In this document: positions 51,026 to 60,538 of the stretch, in pieces
Layout: every line of letters starts with the position of its first letter
Position numbering within the stretch: position 1 is the first letter of the stretch
NCBI GenBank assembly: GCA_963753485.1
Contig: CAVWCL010000003.1
Coordinates: 62,001-126,000 of the forward strand
From: CAWDLX01 sp963753485
GTDB lineage: Bacteria > Actinomycetota > Actinomycetes > Mycobacteriales > Micromonosporaceae
Reading direction: 5' to 3'
DNA length: 64,000 nt
Made by a program: the position numbers and the translations under genes
Notes under the pieces: generated by a model
The model's input: the letters and a program-made list of their open reading frames with translations, nothing else
Database searches by the model: none
Told to the model about the DNA's origin: nothing

Positions 51026-51595
51026 ATGGCCACGACCCGCCGCGCCGACATGTTCATCGATCTCAAGGACGACCCGCGGGAGAACGGACCGACGTTGGGC
51101 GACGAGCGCACGACGCTGGTCGAAGCCCTGCGCGGTGCCCGCCTCACGGTGGAGATGAAGTGCTCTCGCCTCGACGCGCAGGCCATGGCGCGGCGTTCGG
51201 TCGAGCCGTCCACGATGTCGCTGCTGGGGCTGGTCCGACACCTTGCCGAGATGGAGCGTAGGGCGTTTCGGGAGTTGATGGCGGGGCAGGACGTGTCCCC
51301 GCTGTTCTGCTCCGACGCCGACCCTGACGGTGACTTCAATGGCGCTGTTCCCGACCCCCACGTGGTTGCCCAGGCGTGGGATGCGTGGCGGGCGGAGGTG
51401 GGTTTCGCGACGCGGTTTGTGGCCGAGGCGCCCAGTCTCGACATCACCGGCGATGACCCCCTGAACAAGCACGGCAGTGGTGGCGGGCCGATGTCGCTGC
51501 GCGAGGTACTGGTCGGAATGATCCACGAGTACGCCCGCCACCTGGGTCACGCCGACCTGCTCCGCGAACGGATCGACGGGCGCATAGGCCAGTAA
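51026..51595 (+). CDS. DinB/DUF664 family protein, second paralogue
   Basis: A 189-residue DinB-fold protein. Metal-ligand histidines are in LLGLVRHLAEMERRAF and GMIHEYARHLGHADLLRERI, as in the relative at 20971, to which it is clearly homologous. Such proteins include mycothiol-dependent S-transferases and isomerases. ATG at 51026 (MATTRRADMF) is used although its ribosome site is weak. Confidence 0.82.
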   Translation: MATTRRADMFIDLKDDPRENGPTLGDERTTLVEALRGARLTVEMKCSRLDAQAMARRSVEPSTMSLLGLVRHLAEMERRAFRELMAGQDVSPLFCSDADPDGDFNGAVPDPHVVAQAWDAWRAEVGFATRFVAEAPSLDITGDDPLNKHGSGGGPMSLREVLVGMIHEYARHLGHADLLRERIDGRIGQ

Positions 51596-51729
51596 CCCAG
51601 CCACAGAGCCCGACGCGTCCGGGTCGCCAACCCGTTTCGCGAGCCGCTGCGAGACCAGGAGAGACCGGTCCGTCCGAAGCTGTGCCGCTGGTTCGCGGTG
51701 GCGTTCGAACTCGGCCGCGCAGTCGCCGG

Positions 51730-52734
51730 TCAGGCCGAGAGCTGGGCCACCAGGTGCTCGGCCTCGGCGATCTGATAGGCGGTCGGCGAGAAGCACCGCA
51801 TGCGGGCGTCGCGGGCGCTGAGCGCCATGGCCAACGCCGCCGGTCGGTCGCGATGCGCCAGGATACGGGCGAGGACCAGCATCGGCCGGCCGGCGTCGAC
51901 CCGGCGGTAGCGACGAGCCATGACGAAGGCGAGCCGGGCTTCGCACTCGGCTTCGCGATGGCGTCCCAGCAGCGACAGCGCCTCGGCCCGCAGGAACTGG
52001 CCGCGCAACGCCTGCTCGGTGTGGACACCGGCGCGGCGCCATTCGTCGTCGACCAGCCCGTCCGCCACCGCCAGCGCGTCGGCGGCGGTGCAGCGCGCAC
52101 CGGGCCCGGTGCTCCGACGCGCCTCGGTGACCAGGAGGCAGCCGAGCACCCGCCGGGCTCGCCAGGTGAACCCGTGGTCAGCACCGTGGGCGACGGCCCG
52201 GCGGCCGACCTCGAGCTCGATCAGCTCGTGCGCGCGGGCGAGGTCGGCGTCGGCGTCAAGTTCGTCGATGCTCGGGTCGAGCGAACCGAACCGCCCGCGA
52301 TCGAGCAGCGCGAACGCGTGCTCGGCTCGGGCGACCCCCGTCCAATCGTCGCCCACCCGAGCAAGAGCCCGCGCGTGCAGCTCATCGTGGGTCAGCTTCA
52401 CCACATGGTCGAGGTCGCCGGGATGCCCGCGGCGGCTGACGCTGCGGGTGTACCGGGACCGGATGGTCATCAGTGTCGGGTCGAACTCGTGCAGCGAGAT
52501 CCGGGCCTGCTCGAGCAGTTCGGTCCAGGCGTCCACCGACGCCTGCACCGGCTGGCACCGGGCGACCGCCTCGACCCGGTGACACTCGATCCACAACGTG
52601 AGGTGGTGGCCGCCGCCCAGCTCCCGCCGCGACACCTCGAGCAGGGATTGCAGCTGGCCGGCATCGCCGTCGGTGGCGAGCAGGGTGTGCAGCCGCGCAA
52701 TGATGGTGGCCTCGGGTTCGGTGGCGGTATCCAT
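51730..52734 (-). CDS. Helical-repeat protein of unknown function, second gene of a pair
   Basis: A 334-residue all-helical protein with TPR-like pairs, for example AIIARLHTLLATDGDAGQLQ, RAEHAFALLDRGRFGSL and FLRAEALSLLGRHREAECEA. No catalytic motif or HTH is seen. The ATG at 52734 is one base after the stop of the upstream gene (TGA C ATG), so the two are coupled. A scaffold or regulatory partner role is only a guess. Confidence 0.65.
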   Translation of the reverse strand: MDTATEPEATIIARLHTLLATDGDAGQLQSLLEVSRRELGGGHHLTLWIECHRVEAVARCQPVQASVDAWTELLEQARISLHEFDPTLMTIRSRYTRSVSRRGHPGDLDHVVKLTHDELHARALARVGDDWTGVARAEHAFALLDRGRFGSLDPSIDELDADADLARAHELIELEVGRRAVAHGADHGFTWRARRVLGCLLVTEARRSTGPGARCTAADALAVADGLVDDEWRRAGVHTEQALRGQFLRAEALSLLGRHREAECEARLAFVMARRYRRVDAGRPMLVLARILAHRDRPAALAMALSARDARMRCFSPTAYQIAEAEHLVAQLSA

Positions 52735-52735
52735 G

Positions 52736-53560
52736 TCACACCAACATCCAGGCCGCGTCGCGCATGAGGGCCGCGGCGAGTTCCCGGACCGACGTCTGCG
52801 TGGGCGTCACCCGGTGTGCCTCGCGGGTCATCGCGTAGATCTGCTCGGCCAACCGGTCGAGCACGGCGTCGGCGGTGCCGGGTCCGCCGGTGGTGGCCAG
52901 ATCGATGCGGGCACCACCGGGAAGGCCGCTGGCGATCTCGGCGGCCGTGCCACCCGCCGCTGAGATCGCGTCGGCGAGAAGGCTGAAGGCGCGGGTGGCC
53001 GACACCTGGCCCCGCCGCACCAGCACCAGATCCTCGACGGCGCACACCGGCGGGGCGTGGTCGAGGGCGGCGGCGAGCGGCGCCTCCCGGCGCGCCCACG
53101 CCGCCACCACCGACAGCAGCGACTCAGCCATCGCCGATCCGCCGCGCTCCGGATCGGCAGCGTGCTGATCCAGCCAGCCTTGCCGGTACGGCCAGAACGA
53201 CCACACCTTCGCTTCGTCGATGAGCTGTTCGATCGCGCTCTGGCGCCGGTAGCAGAGAACCAGCTGGGTCGCGTTGTCGTCACCGCCGGCGAGAAAGTCC
53301 TTGATCAGCGGATGCTTGGCGTGCGGGCCGGCGACGTCGTAGAAGGTGCTGCGGCTGCCCTTGGGGCGCACGGCGCTCACGATCATCTGCCAGCTCAGGA
53401 CGCGCGGCGCAACCGTGGCCAGCAACTCGATGGCGGCCCGGTAGTAGGCGGTCTTGGTGCGCCAGTGGCTCTTCTCGTCCGGGCGCTGGCCGATGAGCCG
53501 GGATCGCCAGCGGGCCACTGTGGTGGTGTCCAACCCGGACAGGGCGGGTGGTGACGACAC
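52736..53560 (-). CDS. Conserved actinobacterial protein of unknown function, first gene of a pair
   Basis: A 274-residue protein with a distinctive N-terminal half: LSGLDTTTVARWRSRLIG, HWRTKTAYYRAAIELLATVA, SWQMIVSAVRPKGSRSTFYD and the motif QSAIEQLIDEAKVWSFWPYR. The KGSRSTFY segment looks like a helix-turn-helix recognition helix (resembling TetR-type SRSTFYR), so nucleic-acid binding is possible. GTG at 53560 has GGAAGGAC upstream. I recall similar proteins in streptomycetes, but no function is known to me. Confidence 0.65.
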   Translation of the reverse strand: MSSPPALSGLDTTTVARWRSRLIGQRPDEKSHWRTKTAYYRAAIELLATVAPRVLSWQMIVSAVRPKGSRSTFYDVAGPHAKHPLIKDFLAGGDDNATQLVLCYRRQSAIEQLIDEAKVWSFWPYRQGWLDQHAADPERGGSAMAESLLSVVAAWARREAPLAAALDHAPPVCAVEDLVLVRRGQVSATRAFSLLADAISAAGGTAAEIASGLPGGARIDLATTGGPGTADAVLDRLAEQIYAMTREAHRVTPTQTSVRELAAALMRDAAWMLV

Positions 53561-53684
53561 GGCCGGTCCTTCCTTCCTCGTCGGTGCGGGCCGAGCCCGG
53601 GTACGGTGCAGCCCTGCATTGGTGCCCCGGTGGGGGAGCCGTCTCGAAGTCTTGTCCACGTCGCCGGTGCTTCTCATCCCGTGT

Positions 53685-55280
53685 TTACGTGTTCTCGCGT
53701 CCGGTGAACCGGTCCATGACCGCTTCCCAGTTCTCCGGCGGTCGATCATCGCGCCAGGCCACGTGCTGATCTGGGCGCACCGCCACCAGGTCGCGCTCCC
53801 AGCACGCGCGTACCGCGGCGTCATCCACCGCGAGGTGGGTCATCGGCACCCCGCGCCGTTTCGCCTCCTTCACCAGCGGCTCGCCGTCGCCGCAGCCGGA
53901 GAGGTCGACCAGCGTGAAGCCGGTGCCGAACTGGTCGAAGAGCTGGCTTCCGTTGGCCAGGCGGACCGCGGGGGCGCGCGCGCCGGGCCAGGTGGTCGCG
54001 ACGATGGCGCGCCAGTTCCACGGCGGCGCGGCACCGTCCTCGGCGCAGATCACCGGCGAGTCCCGGTAGCGGATGCCGAAGTGGACGCCGAGATTGTCGA
54101 CGTGGTGCAGGTCCTGTTCGAGGATCCCGGCGAGCGCCTCGGGAGCGGCGCCGGCCGCGCAGAGCCGGCGAAAGCGCGCCCACACCTCGACCAGGTCGGC
54201 GCAGAGCTCGCGGTGGACAAGAGCGACCGACCGCCGCTCGGCCTCATAGCTGTCCAGCAGTCCGGGACCACCCCATCCGCTGACCACCGCGGCCAGCTTC
54301 CAGCCGAGGTCGACGGCGTCGCCGATGCCGGTGTTCGCGCCGTGCCCGCCGGTCGGGTAGAACTGGTGCGCCGCGTCGCCGACCAGGAAGACCGGGCCCT
54401 TGCGGTACGCCGTGGCCACCGCGAGCGAGCCTTCCCATTGGGCCACGCTGAGGACCTGGTCGACGGTGAAGTCGACGCCGAGCCGCTCCCGGATGAGCGC
54501 GACCGGATCCGCGGTCAGCGGTTCGTCGGCCGGGATGGGCAGGCTGGCGGTCCAGGCGTCGTCCTCGTCCCGGGAGACCAGGGTGACGCCCTTCGCCGCG
54601 ATGGTGACGAAGGCCCGCCCGTGCCGGCGTAGGACCGGATCGCGGCTACGGAAGTAGACCGAGCAGTGCTGGGTCGGTTCTCCCCGTTCGTCCATCGGGA
54701 TCTCCAGACACCGGCGCACGGTGCTGCGGGCCCCGTCGCAAGCGGCCAGGTAGCGGGCCGCGATCGCGTGCCGGGTGTTGCTGACCGCGTCCACGACGGT
54801 CGCCACCACCCCGTCGCCGTCGAGGCGGACGTCGGTGAACGTCCAGCCCTCCCGCAGGTCGATCAGCGGGTGGCGCCGGGCGGCGTCGCGGACCAGCCCC
54901 TCCAGCAGCGAGCCCTGCACCCGTTGGTACGGCTCGACCGGCGCGGTGCCGTCGTTCACGGCCGCGAATCGTTGCCGCATCGTGGTCACCGACGGGTGAT
55001 GCCAGACCAGCACCGGGGGCTCGTCGAAACCGCGGGTCCAGACGAAGTCGGTCGAATGCTCCGGGTCGATGCCACGTTCGCGGATCGCGGTGGCGAGTCC
55101 GAGCCGGCGCAGCAACTCCATGCTCCGGCCGGTCAGGTAGTCCATCTTCGGGTGCTGCGACGGCCACATCGAGCGCTCGACGACGATGCTCGCGACACCG
55201 TGGCGGGCGAGCTCAAGCGCCAGCACCGAACCTACCGGGCCGGCGCCGACCACCAGGACGGGCGTGCTGCCAGTCTGCAC
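53685..55280 (-). CDS. FAD-dependent aromatic monooxygenase (class A, MhpA/phenol-hydroxylase type)
   Basis: A 531-residue flavoprotein hydroxylase. The Rossmann motif PVLVVGAGPVGSVLALELAR is at residues 7-26, the DG motif AACDGARSTVR near 178, and the FAD-ribityl GD motif FLVGDAAHQFYPTGGHGANT near 300, followed by GIGDAVDLGWKL and a thioredoxin-like C-terminal domain. It would hydroxylate a phenolic substrate with NAD(P)H and O2. GTG at 55280 has GGAGG 5 nt upstream. It sits 88 bp downstream of the LAL regulator gene and beside aminobenzoate genes, so a tailoring role is likely. Confidence 0.88.
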   Translation of the reverse strand: MQTGSTPVLVVGAGPVGSVLALELARHGVASIVVERSMWPSQHPKMDYLTGRSMELLRRLGLATAIRERGIDPEHSTDFVWTRGFDEPPVLVWHHPSVTTMRQRFAAVNDGTAPVEPYQRVQGSLLEGLVRDAARRHPLIDLREGWTFTDVRLDGDGVVATVVDAVSNTRHAIAARYLAACDGARSTVRRCLEIPMDERGEPTQHCSVYFRSRDPVLRRHGRAFVTIAAKGVTLVSRDEDDAWTASLPIPADEPLTADPVALIRERLGVDFTVDQVLSVAQWEGSLAVATAYRKGPVFLVGDAAHQFYPTGGHGANTGIGDAVDLGWKLAAVVSGWGGPGLLDSYEAERRSVALVHRELCADLVEVWARFRRLCAAGAAPEALAGILEQDLHHVDNLGVHFGIRYRDSPVICAEDGAAPPWNWRAIVATTWPGARAPAVRLANGSQLFDQFGTGFTLVDLSGCGDGEPLVKEAKRRGVPMTHLAVDDAAVRACWERDLVAVRPDQHVAWRDDRPPENWEAVMDRFTGRENT

Positions 55281-55368
55281 GGCCACCTCCGACTCCGTCG
55301 CGCCGCGGCGCGGTGTTGGGCTGTCACGCCTCAGCGTGCCGACCATCTGGACTCTGGGCATGACGTGC

Positions 55369-58164
55369 TTACGCGATATCCGCCGCGTGGCCGGCGACCA
55401 GCCGAGCCAGCTCCACCCTGCTCTTGATCGAGAGCTTGTCGAAGATGTGCCGCAGGTGGCTGTCGACCGTGTGGTGCGACAGGAAGAGGCGCTCGGCCAC
55501 CGCCCGGTTCGTCAACCCCTGGGCGACCAGCGCGGCCACCGGCCGCTCGGCCTCGCTCAACCCGGCGAGCGGGGAGGCGTCCGCGGCCGGCGGGTCAGCC
55601 GGACGCCGCCGCGATCCCAGCCGCTTGAGCTGGCGCTCCAACCGGGTCGTGGCCTGGCGCGCGCCGCAGCGGCTGTACTCGTCGAGGGCCGACTCCAGCA
55701 ACTCGACGGCGCGACCGCGGCTGCCGGCGCGGTACTCCGCCTCGGCTGCATCGGCCGTGGCCGCCGCTCGGGCGAGTGGTCGGGGGCTGTCCCGGTAGCA
55801 CTGCACCGCCAACCGCAGGGCCTCGATATCGGTGCGCAGCAGCCCTTCCGCGTGCGCCGCCGCGCCGGCGAGGGAGGCGACGCCGGGGTTGCGCTCGGTG
55901 AGGTACCGGGCCGCACCGACGGTCGCCTCAGCCCGGGCCCGCGAACCGGCCGCCAGCGCGATCCGTACCAGCGCCGGGGCGCACCCGGGATCGTTGGTGA
56001 GCAGGAGGAGTCGCTGCGGAAGATCGTCGTAGAGCTCGGCCAGCGTGCTCATCGCCAGTTCCGGCTTGCCCTCGGCATCCTGGAGCACCGCGATCGTCCA
56101 TACCACGTCCTCGGGCGCGGCGGTGATCCCGTCCGCGACCAGCCGGCGCATCCGGCGCAGGTGCTCGCGCGCGAGCGGCAGCTGGCCGCGTACCACGGCG
56201 AGCCGACTGAGCAGTCCCAGCAACGGCACCGCCAACTGGCGGGCGGTGAGCTGCTCGGCGATGCGTACCCCCGCCTCGGCCTCGGCCACCGCCTCATCGA
56301 GCAGGCCCATCCCGGTGGACGCGGACGCGTGGTAGAAGTGCCACAGCGGCTGCGACCATGCGGTGCCGAGCCGATCGGCCTCCTTGCGGCCCACCGAGTA
56401 CGCCAGTCGCGCCTCATCCAGTCGGTCAATGGCGGCCAGGGCGCCACCCAGCCAGATTCGCGGGTGGCGGTGGCGCGCCTCGCCGCCGACCTCATCGGCG
56501 AGGTCGACCGCGTGCCGGGCGTGCTCCAGGGCATCGTCGAGCCGGCCATCGGCACGGGCGACCACGCTGCGGGCGGCGTCGCCGAAGACGGTGGCCGAGA
56601 ACTCGTGCGCGGCCTGACCGAGCCGGCGGGCCTCCGCCCCGGCCCGGTCGGCCCCGGCCATGTCACCCACGTAGAGCAGCGCGTGTGCCGCGATCGCATG
56701 CAGGCCGGCCCGGATCGCGTCCGGCACGCCCGGCACCGCCAGTCCGCGGCGCGCATACTCCACCGCGGCCTGGTTGTCTCCGGCATGCTTGAGCGACTCG
56801 GCCAGGCCGAGCAGCAACCTCGCCTCGGTCGGCGGGTCCAGCCGGGCCTGTAGTGCGGCCCCGCCGAGCTCGGTCGCCTCGGCCAGCCGGGCGGCCGAGG
56901 CGAGCAGCCCGACCGCGTCGGCGCTGAGCCGGGCCCGCTCCGGGTCGTCGTCGCCGAGCAGCCCGACCGCCCGCACGAGCAGATCTGCGGCGGTGCCCGG
57001 CGCCCGCCCGGCCACCTCGGCGGCGGCGGCGCCCAGCACGTCGACGGCGGCCCGGTCCCCGGTCTCGCCACTGCGTAGGAGGTGGTCGGCGATCTCCGCG
57101 GCGGAGCAGCCCTCGGCCCGCACCACGGCGGCCGCCTCCCGGTGCATCGCCGCCCGCGCCGGGCCCGGCAGGTGGTTGTAGACCGCTTGCCGGAGAAGGT
57201 CGTGGGCGAACGTGAGCCGGGTGTCGTCCTCGACCAGCACTCCGGCGCCGAGCGCCTCGTCGGCGGCGCCCATGAGCTCCAGCGCGGCCCCGCCGGCCAG
57301 GCTCGCCGCGGCGTGCAGGGTGAACGGCCGTCCGAAGATCGCACCGGCCTGCAGGAGCCGCCGGGCGGCGACCGACAGGCCGCGCAGGCGTTGATCTACC
57401 GCGGAGAGGAAGACGGAGGGCAACTCGTCGCCGACCACGGTCGCGGTGCCGCCGTTGATGAGGATCTGGCCGGCCGAGCGCAGCGCCCCCAGCCACTGTT
57501 CCAGCAGGAAGGGGTTGCCGCCGCCCCGGGTCGCCAGCGCCAGCACGGTGGCATCGGCGGTGGCGCCGAGCGCGTGCGAGCACAGCTGGCTGACTCCCTC
57601 GTCGTCCAGCGGTCCAAGGTGGACCTGCTCGGCGCTCTCCTCGATCAGCCAGTCGATGGTGTCCTGCACGGCCGAGGGGGGCACGCTGCGGCGAGCGAAG
57701 AGCCACCGCAGCGGCGATGAGGCCAGCGCCGGCACCAGGGACCGCAGCGCCAGCACACTGAACTCGTCGGCCCACTGCGCATCGTCGATGGCGACCAGCA
57801 GCGGCCGTTTCGCCACGAAATCTTCCAGGATCTGGCCCAGCCGGTCGATGTACCAGAACCGGTCGGCGTCGTGCTCGCGGAGGTCGCTGAGGTCGATGAC
57901 ATCGGGGCGGCACCGCTGCAGTGCGGTGACGAGTGTGGTCAGCGGCGCCACCCGGTCCAGTTCGGTCGCCCGCCCCGGCGCCACCGCGATCCCGGCCCCG
58001 GCCGCCTCCGCCACCGCGAGATCGACCAGGCGGGTCTTGCCGATGCCCGCCGGGCCGGTGAGCACCAGGCAACCGCCGGTGCCGGCCGCGGTGGCGGCCA
58101 GCGCCGCCCGCAGCGCCGCGACCTCGCGGTCCCGGCTGACCAGGGGGAGTGCCGCTGTGGTCAC
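55369..58164 (-). CDS. LAL-type LuxR-family transcriptional regulator
   Basis: A 931-residue large ATP-binding LuxR regulator. Walker A is LTGPAGIGKTRLVD (about 35-48), Walker B LLVAIDDAQWAD (about 120), a long helical repeat region fills the middle, and the C-terminal HTH is ERPVAALVAQGLTNRAVAER followed by LFLSHHTVDSHLRHIF. LALs are common pathway-specific activators in actinomycete natural-product clusters. The GTG start follows AAGGAG. It lies between the monooxygenase and the PhzE-like gene in the same direction. Confidence 0.92.
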   Translation of the reverse strand: MTTAALPLVSRDREVAALRAALAATAAGTGGCLVLTGPAGIGKTRLVDLAVAEAAGAGIAVAPGRATELDRVAPLTTLVTALQRCRPDVIDLSDLREHDADRFWYIDRLGQILEDFVAKRPLLVAIDDAQWADEFSVLALRSLVPALASSPLRWLFARRSVPPSAVQDTIDWLIEESAEQVHLGPLDDEGVSQLCSHALGATADATVLALATRGGGNPFLLEQWLGALRSAGQILINGGTATVVGDELPSVFLSAVDQRLRGLSVAARRLLQAGAIFGRPFTLHAAASLAGGAALELMGAADEALGAGVLVEDDTRLTFAHDLLRQAVYNHLPGPARAAMHREAAAVVRAEGCSAAEIADHLLRSGETGDRAAVDVLGAAAAEVAGRAPGTAADLLVRAVGLLGDDDPERARLSADAVGLLASAARLAEATELGGAALQARLDPPTEARLLLGLAESLKHAGDNQAAVEYARRGLAVPGVPDAIRAGLHAIAAHALLYVGDMAGADRAGAEARRLGQAAHEFSATVFGDAARSVVARADGRLDDALEHARHAVDLADEVGGEARHRHPRIWLGGALAAIDRLDEARLAYSVGRKEADRLGTAWSQPLWHFYHASASTGMGLLDEAVAEAEAGVRIAEQLTARQLAVPLLGLLSRLAVVRGQLPLAREHLRRMRRLVADGITAAPEDVVWTIAVLQDAEGKPELAMSTLAELYDDLPQRLLLLTNDPGCAPALVRIALAAGSRARAEATVGAARYLTERNPGVASLAGAAAHAEGLLRTDIEALRLAVQCYRDSPRPLARAAATADAAEAEYRAGSRGRAVELLESALDEYSRCGARQATTRLERQLKRLGSRRRPADPPAADASPLAGLSEAERPVAALVAQGLTNRAVAERLFLSHHTVDSHLRHIFDKLSIKSRVELARLVAGHAADIA

Positions 58165-58253
58165 GAGGGCACTCCTTCCCGGTCGGGGCGGCCGCGGCTG
58201 GATCGGCGCGGTATCGGTCGGGGTAAAACGACCGATCCCATCACCTTAGGCAC

Positions 58254-60341
58254 TCAGGCCGACCCGGTCGCCGGTCGGGCTGGTGGCGATGCGTCACAGA
58301 ACGGCTCCGAAGCGTTGACCAGATGGTTGACCTTGGTCCGCGCAACGGCCAGCGGGGCCCGCCACCCGGAGGCGCCGGGCTGACCGGCCGGGGAACCCAG
58401 CAGGGCCAGCAGCGCCTCGGTGAGCAGGGCCGGGCCCCGCTCGGTCAACACCGACTCGAGGTGGAACTGCATGGACCAGAACCGAGTCGCTGACCCGGCG
58501 GCGCTGCGCAGCGCGTACACCTCGCCGGTGCCCGGATCGCGGCTGACCTGCACCTCGCCGCCGGCGCCGCAGATCCGGTCGGCGTCGGCGTAGGCCGCGA
58601 ACGTGTGGTAGCAACCGACCCGCTCCGGCCGGCCGAATAAGTCGATCTCCAGTCGCTGGCCCTGCGCCGGGGTCTCCCGCCGGCGCACGGGCATACCCAA
58701 CACTCCACACAGGACCTGGTGGGACAGGCACACCGACAGGAACGGCTGGCGGCGGCCCAGCAGCTCGGTGGTGAACCGGGCCAGGACGGCGATGCGCGGA
58801 TCACGTTCGTCGCCCGGGTCGCCGGGGCCTGGCCCCAGAATGACCGCGTCATAACCGTCGAGGGCCGGCGCCGCCCGGTACGGCCGTACGGTGGCCCGCG
58901 GCCCGAGCGAGCGGACCTGTTGGGCCAGCATCTCGGTGAACGCGTCCTCGGCGTCGATCACCAGTACCCGGCGGCCGGCGAGCGCCGGCACCGGCGTCGC
59001 CCGCCGTCCCGGCGCGGCCAGCCAGAACGGCGACAGGGTGCGGTTGCGGGCCGCGAGCGCCCGGCGGACCCGGCGGTCGGTGGCCAGCCGCCGCGGTGGC
59101 GCCACCCACGCCTGCCCCGGTTCGCCGATCGCGGCCAGCACGCCGGCGAGCTTGGCCCGGGTCTCAGCCGCCTCGGCGCGCGAGTCGGAGTGCCGCACGA
59201 TCGTCGCTCCGGCCCCCAGTTCCAGCCGGCCGGCGGCGTCGAGGTCGGCGGTGCGGATGAGGATCGAGGCGTCCAGGGTTCGCCCGGCGCCGTCCTGCCC
59301 GATCAGTGCGAGTGCGCCGCCGTAGTAACCACGGCCCCGTGGCTCGTGCCGGGCGATCACGCGGCAGGCGTTCTCGACGGGACTGCCGGTCACCGTGGGC
59401 GCGTACATCGTGCGGCGCAGAATCTCCCGCACGTCCAGCCGGGTATGCCCTTCGACCAGGTAGCCGGTGTGCGCCAGTCGGGCCATCTCGGTGAGCTGGG
59501 GCCCGACGATCCGGCCACCCAGCGGGCACATACCGGCCATCATCTTGAGCTCCTCGTCGAGCACCATGGCGAGTTCGTCGGTCTCCTTGCCGTCGGCGAG
59601 GAAGCGCAGCACCCCGGCCAGGTCGGGCCCGGCCGGCGGGTAGCGGTAGGTGCCGCTGATCGGGTTCATGCTGACCCGGCCGGCGCGCAGGCTGACGTGC
59701 CGCTCCGGCGTGGCGCCGACGAGCGTCCGTCCTCCACAGTGGACCACAAACGTGCAGTACGCCCCGCGCTCGCGCTGGAGCAGTCGACGGAAGATCGCCA
59801 GCGCCGCGGTCGGCGGATGGCCGGCGACGCTCGCCGTGAACGACCGGCGCAGCACGAAGTTGGAGCCCTCGCCCCGGCCGATCTCCTCATTGACGACCCG
59901 CCGGACCAGTTCCGCGTAGCCGCGGTCGCTCAGGTCCAGCTCGGCACCGGTGAGCCGCACCGGTTGGTCGGGCAGGCCGGCCAGCGCGTCGGTCACGCTG
60001 ATCGTGGTCCGGCCGGTCACCCCGAGCGCCAGCATCGGCACCCCGTCGTCCCGACAGGCGAAACCCTTTTCGGCGAGCTGCCGGTACGGCATCAACACGG
60101 CGAGGTCGATCCGATCGTTGCCGGCGCGCACCGGTGGCCGCGCAGACCCGGCGGCGCGCAGCGGCGGCAGGGCAAGCTCGGCCAGCCGGACCACCACCCG
60201 TACGTCGCCGTGCAGCACGTCGACCGCGTCGGGGTCGGCGCTGTGGGGCCGGTGCAGGAGCGCGAAGCCGGGCGCGTCCGCCAGCGCGCGCAGCTCGGGC
60301 ATCGTGCGCGGGCCGGCAACGAGCGTGGTCGATCTGGGCAT
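58254..60341 (-). CDS. PhzE-like 2-amino-2-deoxyisochorismate/anthranilate synthase (fused TrpE-TrpG)
   Basis: A 695-residue fusion. Residues 1 to about 450 are the chorismate-utilising domain: NEEIGRGEGSNFVLRRSF, SMNPISGTYRYP, KETDELAMVLDEELKMMAG, MYAPTVTGSPVENACRVI and GRGYYGGALALI, which are closer to PhzE than to ordinary TrpE. Residues from about 485 are a class I glutaminase with Cys in SVCLSHQVL (about 539) and His-Glu in MQFHLES (about 627). PhzE converts chorismate and glutamine to ADIC, the precursor of phenazines and 3-hydroxyanthranilate. ATG at 60341 has GGGGAGG. It is divergent from the aspartokinase operon. Confidence 0.87.
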   Translation of the reverse strand: MPRSTTLVAGPRTMPELRALADAPGFALLHRPHSADPDAVDVLHGDVRVVVRLAELALPPLRAAGSARPPVRAGNDRIDLAVLMPYRQLAEKGFACRDDGVPMLALGVTGRTTISVTDALAGLPDQPVRLTGAELDLSDRGYAELVRRVVNEEIGRGEGSNFVLRRSFTASVAGHPPTAALAIFRRLLQRERGAYCTFVVHCGGRTLVGATPERHVSLRAGRVSMNPISGTYRYPPAGPDLAGVLRFLADGKETDELAMVLDEELKMMAGMCPLGGRIVGPQLTEMARLAHTGYLVEGHTRLDVREILRRTMYAPTVTGSPVENACRVIARHEPRGRGYYGGALALIGQDGAGRTLDASILIRTADLDAAGRLELGAGATIVRHSDSRAEAAETRAKLAGVLAAIGEPGQAWVAPPRRLATDRRVRRALAARNRTLSPFWLAAPGRRATPVPALAGRRVLVIDAEDAFTEMLAQQVRSLGPRATVRPYRAAPALDGYDAVILGPGPGDPGDERDPRIAVLARFTTELLGRRQPFLSVCLSHQVLCGVLGMPVRRRETPAQGQRLEIDLFGRPERVGCYHTFAAYADADRICGAGGEVQVSRDPGTGEVYALRSAAGSATRFWSMQFHLESVLTERGPALLTEALLALLGSPAGQPGASGWRAPLAVARTKVNHLVNASEPFCDASPPARPATGSA

Positions 60342-60538
60342 GCGGCCTCCCCGGGGCGGTGGCAACGGCTTCCACGCTGGCACCGGCCGCATCGGCCGGC
60401 CACTACCTCTACGAGTGGTCGGCGAGCAGCGCACGGCGCCGCCACCGGTGCCACCGGGGGACTACTCGCAGCGGTAGTCGCCGGCCGGCCCAGGGACGGC
60501 GACTATTCACATGCATCCTGTCACAGATGGAGTCCAGT
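60342..60538. promoter_or_regulatory. Divergent control region of the aminobenzoate genes
   Basis: This 197-bp region must hold promoters for the PhzE-like gene and for the aspartokinase operon. It contains an inverted repeat, GACTAC at 60460-60465 and GTAGTC at 60474-60479, separated by 8 nt, and a related GCGACTATTC at 60499. These may be regulator sites, possibly for the LAL protein; I see no clear -35/-10 pair. Confidence 0.4.
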
